Below are positions 36,782 to 43,469 of a DNA stretch of 55,667 nt, piece by piece (the first letter of the stretch is position 1; every line of letters starts with the position of its first letter). This DNA comes from a virus. The position numbers and the translations under genes are program-made. The DNA lies in IMG/VR virus record IMGVR_UViG_3300009163_000042, positions 1 through 55,667 of that record. The stretch is one strand, 5' to 3'. The notes beneath the pieces were generated by a model. The model was not told the DNA's origin. It saw nothing but the letters and a program-made list of their open reading frames with translations, and made no database searches.

Positions 36782-37329
36782 ATTTCTCTATCTTTCTTTA
36801 TGTAAAAAATATGTCTTCCAATCGTAGCAGTATGTTCTACATTCTTCCATCTTGGATTGACGTAATCGGCATGATAAAATAACGCTCCATTAGTTGGATC
36901 GCTAATTCTTTCATAATTAACATATACGAAAGAAGCAATGCTAAGAATATTCTCATAGACGTTATCTCTTCTTTCATGAAGCGCATTGCTTAAAAACATT
37001 TGCTTTTGTTTTTCCTGACAATACCAAGAAAATTGGCATGTAGTATGAGTCTTCTGTGTAACTACATCGCAAATAGAACTTGGAAAGTTTGAAGATTTAG
37101 TTCTATTTAAAGTCACAAATGCTACTGCAACTTTACCAACATCTGGTTCATACGCAGATTCGTAATAAATGTTTTCAGCAAGACATCTCACTTGTTTTTG
37201 GACAGAAGGCGTGAATGAATCGAATGATACTTGAATTTCATTTGATTGTTCATGCTGAATAAAGTAATTATACATTACTGCAATGAATGGCATTAATACC
37301 AAAGACAACAGTATTAGTCTTTTCTTCAT
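36778..37329 (-). CDS. SleB-type cell wall hydrolase (membrane-anchored endolysin)
   Basis: A 183-residue protein. Residues 4-23 are a hydrophobic signal or signal-anchor segment. The rest is the Hydrolase_2/SleB domain: RCLAENIYYESAYEPDVGKV with likely catalytic Glu57, then VAFVTLNR, ICDVVTQ, CQFSWYC and GALFYHADYVNP. These enzymes cut peptidoglycan glycan strands. The N-terminal segment suggests export by the host Sec system, as in SAR endolysins. The ribosome site AAGGAG is inside a perfect 18-bp palindrome (37335-37352), which may restrict translation. Confidence 0.85.
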   Translation of the reverse strand: MKKRLILLSLVLMPFIAVMYNYFIQHEQSNEIQVSFDSFTPSVQKQVRCLAENIYYESAYEPDVGKVAVAFVTLNRTKSSNFPSSICDVVTQKTHTTCQFSWYCQEKQKQMFLSNALHERRDNVYENILSIASFVYVNYERISDPTNGALFYHADYVNPRWKNVEHTATIGRHIFYIKKDREI

Positions 37330-37334
37330 TAGAT

Positions 37335-37386
37335 CTCCTTATTAATAAGGAGAGACGGCGATGCCGTCTCTCTAATCCCAGATTAG
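37335..37386 (-). promoter_or_regulatory. Three adjacent hairpins in front of the endolysin
   Basis: In transcript order: CTAATC/GATTAG (37372-37386) spanning the stop of the upstream gene, a 9-bp stem AGAGACGGC/GCCGTCTCT with a 3-base loop (37351-37371), and the palindrome CTCCTTATTAATAAGGAG (37335-37352), which buries the endolysin Shine-Dalgarno. No U-run follows, so translational control or mRNA stability is more likely than termination. Confidence 0.6.
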
Positions 37387-37658
37387 GTCGACTTTTTGCT
37401 AGTCTTTATATCTTGTTGCGGGATGTTTGAAACGAAACCATTTAAGACTTGTGCCTTTGTAATGATGTCGGTTTCGACAGGATAAGCAGGGAATCCTGGA
37501 TGATCAGGAATCGTGCCTCCATTGATTTTAGCAGATTCGACTTTAGTTTGCCAGTCGTTGCTAATTACTTCACGCTTACCGTAATATTCCTCGGAAAGCA
37601 TATCCTTCGCCATTTTTAAAAGTTCTAGGCGAATCTCGAACGGGGTTAAATTACTCAT
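37383..37658 (-). CDS. Conserved T4-like hypothetical protein
   Basis: A 91-residue protein starting MSNLTPFEIRLELLKMAKDM, a beginning shared by small proteins of many aquatic T4-like phages. The rest is ISNDWQTKVESAKINGG and a Pro/Val-rich end. It has an AGGAG ribosome site. Function unknown. Confidence 0.65.
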   Translation of the reverse strand: MSNLTPFEIRLELLKMAKDMLSEEYYGKREVISNDWQTKVESAKINGGTIPDHPGFPAYPVETDIITKAQVLNGFVSNIPQQDIKTSKKST

Positions 37659-37702
37659 GTTTACTCCTTGTGTGTTATGAGTTGTGTGTATGGTGATTTT
37701 GT

Positions 37703-37730
37703 AAGGTTCACCAACCTTCTATTATTTATT
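37703..37730 (-). promoter_or_regulatory. Hairpin and possible late promoter before the endolysin unit
   Basis: AATAAATA on the minus strand (37723-37730), one base off the late consensus, followed by a 6-bp hairpin AAGGTT/AACCTT (37703-37718). It would give late expression of the hypothetical gene and the endolysin. Confidence 0.35.
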
Positions 37731-37733
37731 AGA

Positions 37734-38168
37734 TTAGAATTTTACAGCTAAACCCAAAGATCCAGTATTACCATTGTATTGGTTAATTCTATCTTGACCA
37801 TAGAAGCGCTCTACGCCTGCAATAAGATCTACACTCTTATTAAGAGCGAGTGTTGCCTTACCACCGACAGTAACACCATAGCCATTAGTCTTATCTGCTG
37901 CTACTAGCGTATCTTGATATACCAGTGAGCCGCCAGCGCTAAATACTACTGGTCCTAATTTAGTAATTTCAAACTGTTTGCCAACTGCATAGCGATTATA
38001 GCGATCTTCGATACGAGTATAGCTTAAACCAATTCCCTGATAAGTAGTGCCAATACGTACGCCAGACTTATCAGTTCCAGTGTAATCAGTTACACCAGAA
38101 ACTGTAACTTCTGCTGCGCTGGCAGCAAGTGATAAAGTTGCCAAAACAGCAATTGTAAATTTCTTCAT
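37734..38168 (-). CDS. Phage-encoded outer membrane beta-barrel protein
   Basis: A 144-residue protein with a Sec signal peptide (MKKFTIAVLATLSLAASAAE, cleavage near 18-19). The remaining 125 residues show alternating strands (GVRIGTTYQGIGLSYTRIED, GYGVTVGGKATLALNKSVDL) and end LGLAVKF. The terminal Phe is the usual outer-membrane insertion signal. The size fits an eight-stranded barrel. It could change the host surface during infection, for example to block a receptor, or be a host-derived surface protein. The signal peptide and C-terminus are clear; the function is inference. Confidence 0.72.
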   Translation of the reverse strand: MKKFTIAVLATLSLAASAAEVTVSGVTDYTGTDKSGVRIGTTYQGIGLSYTRIEDRYNRYAVGKQFEITKLGPVVFSAGGSLVYQDTLVAADKTNGYGVTVGGKATLALNKSVDLIAGVERFYGQDRINQYNGNTGSLGLAVKF

Positions 38169-38192
38169 ATTTTCTCCAAAAGTTAAAACAAA

Positions 38193-38223
38193 TAGTAGGT
38201 TATTCTTTTAAGGAAACCTACTA
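38193..38223 (-). terminator. Hairpin between two exported-protein genes (terminator-like)
   Basis: A 9-bp stem TAGTAGGTT/AACCTACTA with a 13-base loop. On the minus strand it is followed by TTTGTTTT, so it could end the transcript of the small secreted protein. The stem and loop share long identical blocks with the hairpin at 38554-38584 in the tmRNA. Confidence 0.55.
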
Positions 38224-38238
38224 AAACCTTAGAAAAGA

Positions 38239-38430
38239 TTACTTCTTAGCTTCAGCTTTCTTTTCTACTTTCTTCTCATCTTTCTTCACTTCTGCTTTAG
38301 CAGGTGCTGCAGCAGAAACTGCTTTAGCAGGTGCAGAAGCAGGTGCAGCTGGTGCAGTAGCTTTTGCTGGCTCAGCAGCGAAAGATGTTAATGCAAATGC
38401 AGACAAAATTGTAGCGATCAATGTTTTCAT
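38239..38430 (-). CDS. Secreted Ala/Pro/Lys-rich small protein
   Basis: A 63-residue protein with a Sec signal peptide (MKTLIATILSAFALTSFAAE, cleavage after FA). The mature part is low complexity: repeated KATAPAAPASAP and then KAEVKKDEKKVEKKAEAKK. Small exported peptides of this composition are frequent in Burkholderiales genomes. It was probably taken from a host and may reach the periplasm as a charged, unfolded peptide. AAGGAAA precedes the start. Function unknown. Confidence 0.65.
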   Translation of the reverse strand: MKTLIATILSAFALTSFAAEPAKATAPAAPASAPAKAVSAAAPAKAEVKKDEKKVEKKAEAKK

Positions 38431-38601
38431 TTTAATTTCCTTAGAAAAAGTTTTTAAATAATACTATCAACTTGTCAGATTTGTCGCAATGTGTTCAGTA
38501 CGAGATATGTAATGGTATCGGTTGCTGGCATCAAGCATAGACTAACTAACATTGGTAGGTTATTCTGTTACGAGGAAACCTACCGAAACCCTAAGCCGAG
38601 T

Positions 38602-38634
38602 TTAGGCGGCTAATGCGAACTGTGAGTCGTTTGC
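38602..38634 (-). other. tmRNA tag reading frame (ANDSQFALAA)
   Basis: Ten codons GCA AAC GAC TCA CAG TTC followed by GCA TTA GCC GCC and stop TAA, preceded by an A-rich resume region. The tag begins AND and ends LAA, as proteolysis tags do (E. coli ANDENYALAA). It is closer to betaproteobacterial tags than to alphaproteobacterial or cyanobacterial ones. Confidence 0.9.
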
Positions 38635-38778
38635 TTTTACTTTTTTTTGCTTCTACGACCGGGTTACTCCCAATCCTACGGGTTTCACATTCCCGTGCTG
38701 TCCACTCATTTACTTGTTGCCCTGTCGAATCTAGATCACCCCCAACTAATTGCTTTCTTTGTGCCAACCATTTTAAAA

Positions 38779-38852
38779 TGGTGGATATAACGAGAATCGA
38801 CCTCGTATTTTACAAATTCGGAGTTTGCATGTCCTACTTGGACGATATACCC
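38779..38852 (-). tRNA. tRNA-Gly-like sequence (anticodon UCC) inside the tmRNA
   Basis: Seventy-four bases between the two tmRNA halves. Acceptor GGGTATA/TATATCC (one G-U), D stem GTCC/GGAC, anticodon stem TGCAAA/TTTGTA with loop CTCCGAA (anticodon TCC), T stem ACGAG/CTCGT, discriminator A and encoded CCA. It would read GGA, a preferred glycine codon here. Deviations: the D loop is only five bases (AAGTA) without the GG pair, and the T loop starts with G (GTCGATT). It may be a working but reduced tRNA or a tRNA mimic used for RNA processing. Confidence 0.72.
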
Positions 38853-38926
38853 GAAAACAATTAGGTGGAGGTGGGGGGATTCGCACCCCCGTCCAGAACA
38901 CTTTTCTCTTTGCTTCATACAGCAAT

Positions 38927-39499
38927 TCAATAACTAACTAACTTTCTATCTGCTAATGTGAATTCGCTATCTCTCACAAAAGCAGTTAAAATATATTTCG
39001 ATCCACTAATTATACTATCACCTCGATGATACATTGGTTCTTGCATATTATACTTAATAGTAAGACAGCTTCCACGTTTTGGCTTAATTCTCATATTAGA
39101 TTTATGAAAGATTGTATGCCCACCTTCAAAATCATCATTAAGATACATAATCATCGTAGCAATTCTTTGAGATTTAAACCCTGATGTTAGATCTGTGTGA
39201 AAGTCAACATAATCTCCAACATCATATCTTATGAGAAGAAGAGGCTCAATTTTCATAAAGTTTTCAACATTAAAAAAATCAGCTACTCGTTTTAACATAG
39301 AATCGAAGTATTCGTTATTACCATATTCGATTCTATGAATCTTACATTTTCTAGTATCATTAAATATTAGTTCACCATCAACACGAACTTTTGCATCTTT
39401 CCAATTATAATCTTTAGATAAGATCTCTTCAATATCTTTTTCACTTAACCAATTATCGTATTCGGTGATTAATGGATTTAAGCTATGGTATGTTACCAT
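38927..39499 (-). CDS. 2-oxoglutarate/Fe(II)-dependent oxygenase (prolyl-4-hydroxylase-like)
   Basis: A 190-residue protein of the P4H-like fold. Iron ligands are His101 and Asp103 (FHTDLTSGF) and His158 (PMYHRGDS); Lys168 in GSKYILTAFVR should bind the 2-oxoglutarate carboxylate. GGHTIFHKSNMRIKPKRGSC is the usual middle. Such oxygenases are common in aquatic T4-like phages; substrates (protein proline, nucleobase or lipid) are unknown. Its stop lies at the edge of the tmRNA. A promoter-like -10 overlaps the ATG, so transcripts from that site would miss this start. Read-through from 39929 is more likely to express it. Confidence 0.85.
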   Translation of the reverse strand: MVTYHSLNPLITEYDNWLSEKDIEEILSKDYNWKDAKVRVDGELIFNDTRKCKIHRIEYGNNEYFDSMLKRVADFFNVENFMKIEPLLLIRYDVGDYVDFHTDLTSGFKSQRIATMIMYLNDDFEGGHTIFHKSNMRIKPKRGSCLTIKYNMQEPMYHRGDSIISGSKYILTAFVRDSEFTLADRKLVSY

Positions 39500-39526
39500 T
39501 ATATACTAATCGTGATTATTTGTACA
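39498..39526 (-). promoter_or_regulatory. Promoter-like sequence overlapping a start codon
   Basis: TGTACA (39521-39526), 17-bp spacer AATAATCACGATTAGTA and TATAAT (39498-39503). The -10 overlaps the ATG of the oxygenase gene (39497-39499). A transcript from here would begin inside the gene and could serve the tmRNA downstream. Confidence 0.55.
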
Positions 39527-39527
39527 A

Positions 39528-39929
39528 TTATTTTAGAACATCAAAGATATCATTCGTATCAATAGAAGTTGATTCCACCATCAACGTTTGATTCTTCAAC
39601 ATTCCATCCCAAACAGTCAATTTGCTTTCACGCTCTAACTTTTCTATGACGGGCGTATGTATAGCCTTAAGATGAGATAAGAAATTTTCTCTAGTAACAC
39701 CGTGAGATGAAAACGCCCAATCTAATACCGTATTAGCGTCCAAATCGTCTATTTCAATGAAGTTTTTAAGTTGAGTAAACTTTATAGTTGATTCTCCACC
39801 AGCTACACTAGTATGATCACCTCTATTGAACACCACTGACCATGTAACTTTATTGATTACGTTTTTATGTAAATCAGTATTAGTTACAAAGATTTCGTTT
39901 ATATATGCTTCGTGTTTAATATCATTCAT
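39528..39929 (-). CDS. Hypothetical protein at the end of the accessory cassette
   Basis: A 133-residue protein, beta then alpha: KVTWSVVFNRGDHTSVAGGE, then IEIDDLDANTVLDWAFSSHG and ENFLSHLKAIHTPVIEKLER. It overlaps the TIM-barrel gene by eight bases. The pattern resembles small phage proteins of unknown role. No catalytic motif. Confidence 0.55.
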   Translation of the reverse strand: MNDIKHEAYINEIFVTNTDLHKNVINKVTWSVVFNRGDHTSVAGGESTIKFTQLKNFIEIDDLDANTVLDWAFSSHGVTRENFLSHLKAIHTPVIEKLERESKLTVWDGMLKNQTLMVESTSIDTNDIFDVLK

Positions 39930-40791
39930 GATTATTTCCAGTTAGTCTTTGTGTAATTTGTTTTACAGTTTCAATTTTAGCTATATGCTTTATAGCATGA
40001 CCCATATACACTAATCCCTTAGTTCCAGTTTCAATACCTTCTATAAGAAAATTGGTATAATTAGAATCTATATGATGATTTGTTCTTATGTTCTTATTAA
40101 AGACAATACAGTTATGAAAATAAGGACTATTAATCTTTTTTAGCATTGATAGTTTATTTTTATTTGCTATAAGATTATTTTTAACATCATTTGTTATTTT
40201 ACTCTCATTACTTAAAGCAAATAGCGTGCCTATAGAAACTCCATCTGCACCATCCTTAATCATTTCATCTATATCATTCTTATCATATACTCCACCACTA
40301 GCAATTATACGAATATCACTATAATGTTCTCTTATGACTTTAACTTGTTCATTTAAAGTTTTAGTTTGAGGACAATTTAATCCTGCGCTTTTTTCATTCT
40401 TTAAAATTATAGCATACAAAGTATGTGCTATATCTTTTATAGAGGAAACGTTTTCAATGTATACTTGCTTAAGGATAATTTTTATATTATTACGTTTAAG
40501 CTTTTCAAAAGTGCTAATTTGCCTTCTATCATCATAACCAAGTATTTCGACATATGCAGGATTCATAGCAATAATTTTATCAATATTAATAATATCATCT
40601 ATACAAGTTGAAATTACAATATCGTTTGAATTAGTAATCGATTTAAATTTAATCATATCATCACTTAATTCATTGTACAAACTTTTATAATTAAAAACAG
40701 ATAATGATGGCAATACCCCTACATTATATGTAGCAATTGCTAAATTTAAATCTGACACTCTATTCATTGCTGCGCATAATATAAAATACAT
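39922..40791 (-). CDS. Nitronate-monooxygenase-like TIM-barrel flavoprotein
   Basis: A 289-residue protein with the layout of FMN TIM barrels of the 2-nitropropane dioxygenase/FabK group. It starts AAMNRVSDLNLAIATYNVGV with PSLS, and the phosphate-binding end is IRIIASGGVYDKNDIDEMIK then DGADGVSIGTLFALSNES. The GAEAGGH motif of true nitronate monooxygenases is replaced by NEKSAGLNC, so substrate and activity may differ. It is the second-to-last gene in the overlapping cassette with PP-loop and ATP-grasp genes. It probably oxidises or reduces a small intermediate of that pathway. Confidence 0.7.
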   Translation of the reverse strand: MYFILCAAMNRVSDLNLAIATYNVGVLPSLSVFNYKSLYNELSDDMIKFKSITNSNDIVISTCIDDIINIDKIIAMNPAYVEILGYDDRRQISTFEKLKRNNIKIILKQVYIENVSSIKDIAHTLYAIILKNEKSAGLNCPQTKTLNEQVKVIREHYSDIRIIASGGVYDKNDIDEMIKDGADGVSIGTLFALSNESKITNDVKNNLIANKNKLSMLKKINSPYFHNCIVFNKNIRTNHHIDSNYTNFLIEGIETGTKGLVYMGHAIKHIAKIETVKQITQRLTGNNHE

Positions 40792-40800
40792 ATGAATTAT

Positions 40801-41124
40801 TTAAACTACCGCATTCTCTAATAGATATGTATCGTATTCTTCTGGCGCACAATATTCAATTGCTCTATTAAGTTTAATATAATTTTCCGCATTGTATTTC
40901 ACTCTAGCATCAGAAGCTATTTTGATATCTGGAATATCTGCAAATGCTATTAATTCATCAATTGTAGAAAACCAGACAGTTAATGTTTTAGTTGTCATAT
41001 TATCATAGAAGCGAATTCCAGTTCCAGGTAAAGGCGATTTATACTTATCTACGTGTCCTTCTGGAAATTCATAAAATGGAGTCGCTATGCTTCCTCTTTT
41101 TTCTGTTATAGTGCTTTTAATCAT
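40801..41124 (-). CDS. Hypothetical cassette protein
   Basis: A 107-residue protein with PFYEFPEGHVDKYKSPLPGT, WFSTIDELIAFADIPDIKIA and a helical acidic end. It overlaps the PP-loop gene by eight bases, which argues for joint action. Not recognised. Confidence 0.55.
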   Translation of the reverse strand: MIKSTITEKRGSIATPFYEFPEGHVDKYKSPLPGTGIRFYDNMTTKTLTVWFSTIDELIAFADIPDIKIASDARVKYNAENYIKLNRAIEYCAPEEYDTYLLENAVV

Positions 41125-41983
41125 TAATTTTTCTCCTATTTAACCATGCTAATGCTTGCTGTTTAGATCCTATATTTAGATTTTTACATTTAACATATTT
41201 CATAAGATCCGAATAGTATTTTTTCCATTCAGGTATATCATTGAATGTATCTACCTTTTCTCTAATTTCTATGTCAAATAACATAGATTTAGCCAATTGT
41301 TCTTCTTCTTTATCGTTTAAGCAATACATATAACTATGCACTGTATTTGGAAAATATGAAAAAGCAGATCTTGGATGCTTACCATTTCTAGTAATTTGTA
41401 AGATAAAATCTACATCCCAATAATTAAATGTTTGTTCTAAATTCTTATTTATGGATGAGCCGGTTTTGTTATATCCCCAAGTTCCTCCTGGATCTCCATC
41501 ACCGGTTAACAATACTCCATTATGCTTCTTTTCTACATAATCTGCAAGAAACATATTAACATAGCAACCGATATTATTTGTCAAATATTCTTTATGGTAA
41601 TTAGTAACACTATATTGTAAAAATTTAGATGGGGAAACATTAACTACGTATTGAGTATATCCATTCTTCTTACACCAACGCTCGGCCCACTTCAATTCTT
41701 CATTATTATAATCGTCAAATTTTAGGGATATTGGAACAAATTGTATTTTATTACGTTTTAGCACGTTAGCAACATACTCAGAATCTAATCCGCCAGAAAG
41801 AGCAAGATATATAGGACTTGCGTATGTGTTAGCCATATGACACATAGCCCTATCCATTTCTAAATGAAAATCAATAGCAGTTGAATCAGCATAATCTACA
41901 AGCTCTAATTCAAACTTTATTTCATTTCCTTTGATAGTTTGTTTTGGATTAGCCCAACCAAGATATTCTATATTATAAATCAT
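41117..41983 (-). CDS. PP-loop ATP pyrophosphatase (asparagine-synthetase-like)
   Basis: A 288-residue protein with the N-type PP-loop SGGLDS at 63-68 (IYLALSGGLDSEYVANVLKR), which activates a carboxyl or carbonyl group as an AMP ester. Further family features are DDYNNEELKWAERWC and GVLLTGDGDPGG. The glutamine amidotransferase domain of asparagine synthetase is absent, so ammonia or an amine would come from elsewhere. It starts four bases inside the ATP-grasp-like gene. The product is unknown; amide or thio-group formation on a small molecule or nucleic acid is possible. Confidence 0.75.
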   Translation of the reverse strand: MIYNIEYLGWANPKQTIKGNEIKFELELVDYADSTAIDFHLEMDRAMCHMANTYASPIYLALSGGLDSEYVANVLKRNKIQFVPISLKFDDYNNEELKWAERWCKKNGYTQYVVNVSPSKFLQYSVTNYHKEYLTNNIGCYVNMFLADYVEKKHNGVLLTGDGDPGGTWGYNKTGSSINKNLEQTFNYWDVDFILQITRNGKHPRSAFSYFPNTVHSYMYCLNDKEEEQLAKSMLFDIEIREKVDTFNDIPEWKKYYSDLMKYVKCKNLNIGSKQQALAWLNRRKIND

Positions 41984-43038
41984 ATCACCTTTGCAAACGA
42001 TATCATATTTTCTTTTGCTTTTTCGTATGTTTCAGCTGCAGTAATAAAAAGAAATTTTCTTTGTGCATCTTTATTATTTTTCGCAAATGGTATACTCACA
42101 ATATTATGTTTGTTCATCATTGAATTTACATGTGACTTATCTAATACGCTTACTTTAACATAACTCTGATAATATTTAAGTTTAGTAATAGATTCAACTT
42201 TATTTATTTGATCAGACATAAACTTAACACAGTCACTGCAATAATTAGGTTCAAAATGAATTCTTCCCCAAAGACTATTATAGCTAAGACGGTATTGCCA
42301 GTCTGTAGGATACCATATGCGTTCTTTAAAGTTACGTAAGAATTGCAATAAGAATAAAGTGTTTCTAACGCCAGAATTCTTTATAAGTTTTCTTAGATTT
42401 TCTTTAATCTTATCTATTTGAGAATCATCATCTTTATCCCACTCAAGTTGTGCAATCCATCTACCATCTACGAATTCTATTTCATGTATAGATGAAAAGA
42501 ATACTTCGCCTTCACCATTTACAAAACCTTCAACATATAATTGACCATAAGATTCGCCGGCTTTTGCAATTGCATCTTGTATAATATAACCTCTATTAAA
42601 TAACTTCTCAGAAGTTAACATAGCAGCTTGACCTCTTACATTAAGAACATCATCGTAAATTTTATAACAGAATGCATCTCCACTAGAACCAGCAGATAAT
42701 CTAGGTTTTATAATAATAGAATTATCTAAATGATTATTAAACGAGTGTAATGAAGTTAAAAGACTAGTATATAACACATTCATACCAGCATCCTTAAATA
42801 AAGATACATTATCAGCCTTATCGCATAAGGATTTTGGAAAATGAGTTATATTATGTTGCTTAAAATAAGGATCATAAACATCCCAAGATTCATAATGAGA
42901 TACAGTAAATTCACATTTTTTCTCGGTATCGTGTGTTACAATCAGATTTCCATTTTCAGCAAATCTTTTATAAGCTAAAAAATGTCTTTTCATTGCACCT
43001 TTTATTTCAGTGCATTTTGGCATAAAGATATATTTCAT
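41980..43038 (-). CDS. ATP-grasp-like ligase
   Basis: A 352-residue protein. The centre resembles an ATP-grasp domain: a nucleotide-binding strand NSIIIKPRLSAGSSGDAFCY, a partner strand YGQLYVEGFVNGEGEVFFSS, and a late metal-site-like block LLQFLRNFKERIWYPTDWQY. The N-terminal third (MKYIFMPKCTEIKGAMKRHF) would be the substrate side. Enzymes of this fold join a carboxylate to an amine through an acyl phosphate. The usual NxR ending is not clear, so activity needs proof. It is coupled by four-base overlaps on both sides. Confidence 0.6.
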   Translation of the reverse strand: MKYIFMPKCTEIKGAMKRHFLAYKRFAENGNLIVTHDTEKKCEFTVSHYESWDVYDPYFKQHNITHFPKSLCDKADNVSLFKDAGMNVLYTSLLTSLHSFNNHLDNSIIIKPRLSAGSSGDAFCYKIYDDVLNVRGQAAMLTSEKLFNRGYIIQDAIAKAGESYGQLYVEGFVNGEGEVFFSSIHEIEFVDGRWIAQLEWDKDDDSQIDKIKENLRKLIKNSGVRNTLFLLQFLRNFKERIWYPTDWQYRLSYNSLWGRIHFEPNYCSDCVKFMSDQINKVESITKLKYYQSYVKVSVLDKSHVNSMMNKHNIVSIPFAKNNKDAQRKFLFITAAETYEKAKENMISFAKVI

Positions 43039-43469
43039 TTTACGTCTTTACCAAAACCAATCTTATTCCAAACTCTTTCATGAGTATAATAAATTACTAT
43101 ATTCATAATAGTTGCAATAGTTAAGAATGCTATTGCTGATTTCCAAGAACCAGTTGTAAGATATGGAATCATAAAATTATTAAATGTAATCAATGCACGC
43201 CACGTAATCGATTTACTAATAGTTCTTGGTTGTCCGTCAAGAAACATTAAATTGTCTTCCGGTTTTCTATTCCATTGAGCATAATTCCAAGCTCTTTCAT
43301 GAACCCAATGAAGACCCATATTAATTACTGCAGCAATTCCAACAATCTGAGCTCCAATAATCCAAGAGCCTGAAACTATAAAACCATTAATAAAATGACT
43401 AAGCGAAAATAATACTCTAATAGTTAGAGTCTTAAATATACTTCTTAATTGTGTTTCTGTGTATTTCAT
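43035..43469 (-). CDS. DUF2061 membrane protein (two repeats)
   Basis: A 144-residue protein made of two DUF2061 units: residues 8-65 (KTLTIRVLFSLSHFINGFIV to GLHWVHERAWN) and 84-138 (KSITWRALITFNNFMIPYLT to IYYTHERVWNKIG). Each unit has two membrane helices and ends in HER-x-WN. DUF2061 genes are known next to sulfur-assimilation genes in bacteria, but the function is not established. In this cassette it may be a membrane partner for transport or for the binding protein encoded just upstream. Confidence 0.82.
   Translation of the reverse strand: MKYTETQLRSIFKTLTIRVLFSLSHFINGFIVSGSWIIGAQIVGIAAVINMGLHWVHERAWNYAQWNRKPEDNLMFLDGQPRTISKSITWRALITFNNFMIPYLTTGSWKSAIAFLTIATIMNIVIYYTHERVWNKIGFGKDVK

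Larger units (their letters stand above)
38550..38926 (-). ncRNA. ssrA: Circularly permuted (two-piece) tmRNA precursor with tRNA-Gly in its intervening segment
   Basis: In transcript order the acceptor half comes first (about 38926 to 38864) and the coding half second (38743 to about 38550). The acceptor half has T stem GGGGG/CCCCC with loop TGCGAAT, then CACCTCC-A-CC. The coding half begins GGGGGTGATCTAGATTCGAC. GGGGGTG and CACCTCC pair fully and contain the G3-U70 alanine identity pair. A PK1-type stem ACGGG/CCCGT lies at 38678-38696. The resume codon GCA at 38634 starts the tag ANDSQFALAA and stop (38602-38634). ACAGCA (38696-38701) and TGCTGT (38919-38924) could form P2 between the pieces. 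The outer ends are estimates. It rescues stalled ribosomes with host SmpB. Confidence 0.9.

Noticed and set aside
38432-38549. Search for a promoter of the secreted-peptide gene
   Set aside because: TATTAT boxes exist but none has a -35 at proper distance; no call made for this stretch.
38613-38864. 83-codon plus-strand frame and a 64-codon minus-strand frame over the tmRNA
   Set aside because: The region is explained by tmRNA and tRNA structure; the frames have no ribosome sites and translate the RNA stems.
38550-38926. Interpretation as an integration site with tRNA fragments
   Set aside because: No integrase or second att-like copy is seen; the short GTTAGTTAG repeat near both ends is too small, and the acceptor halves pair as a permuted tmRNA.
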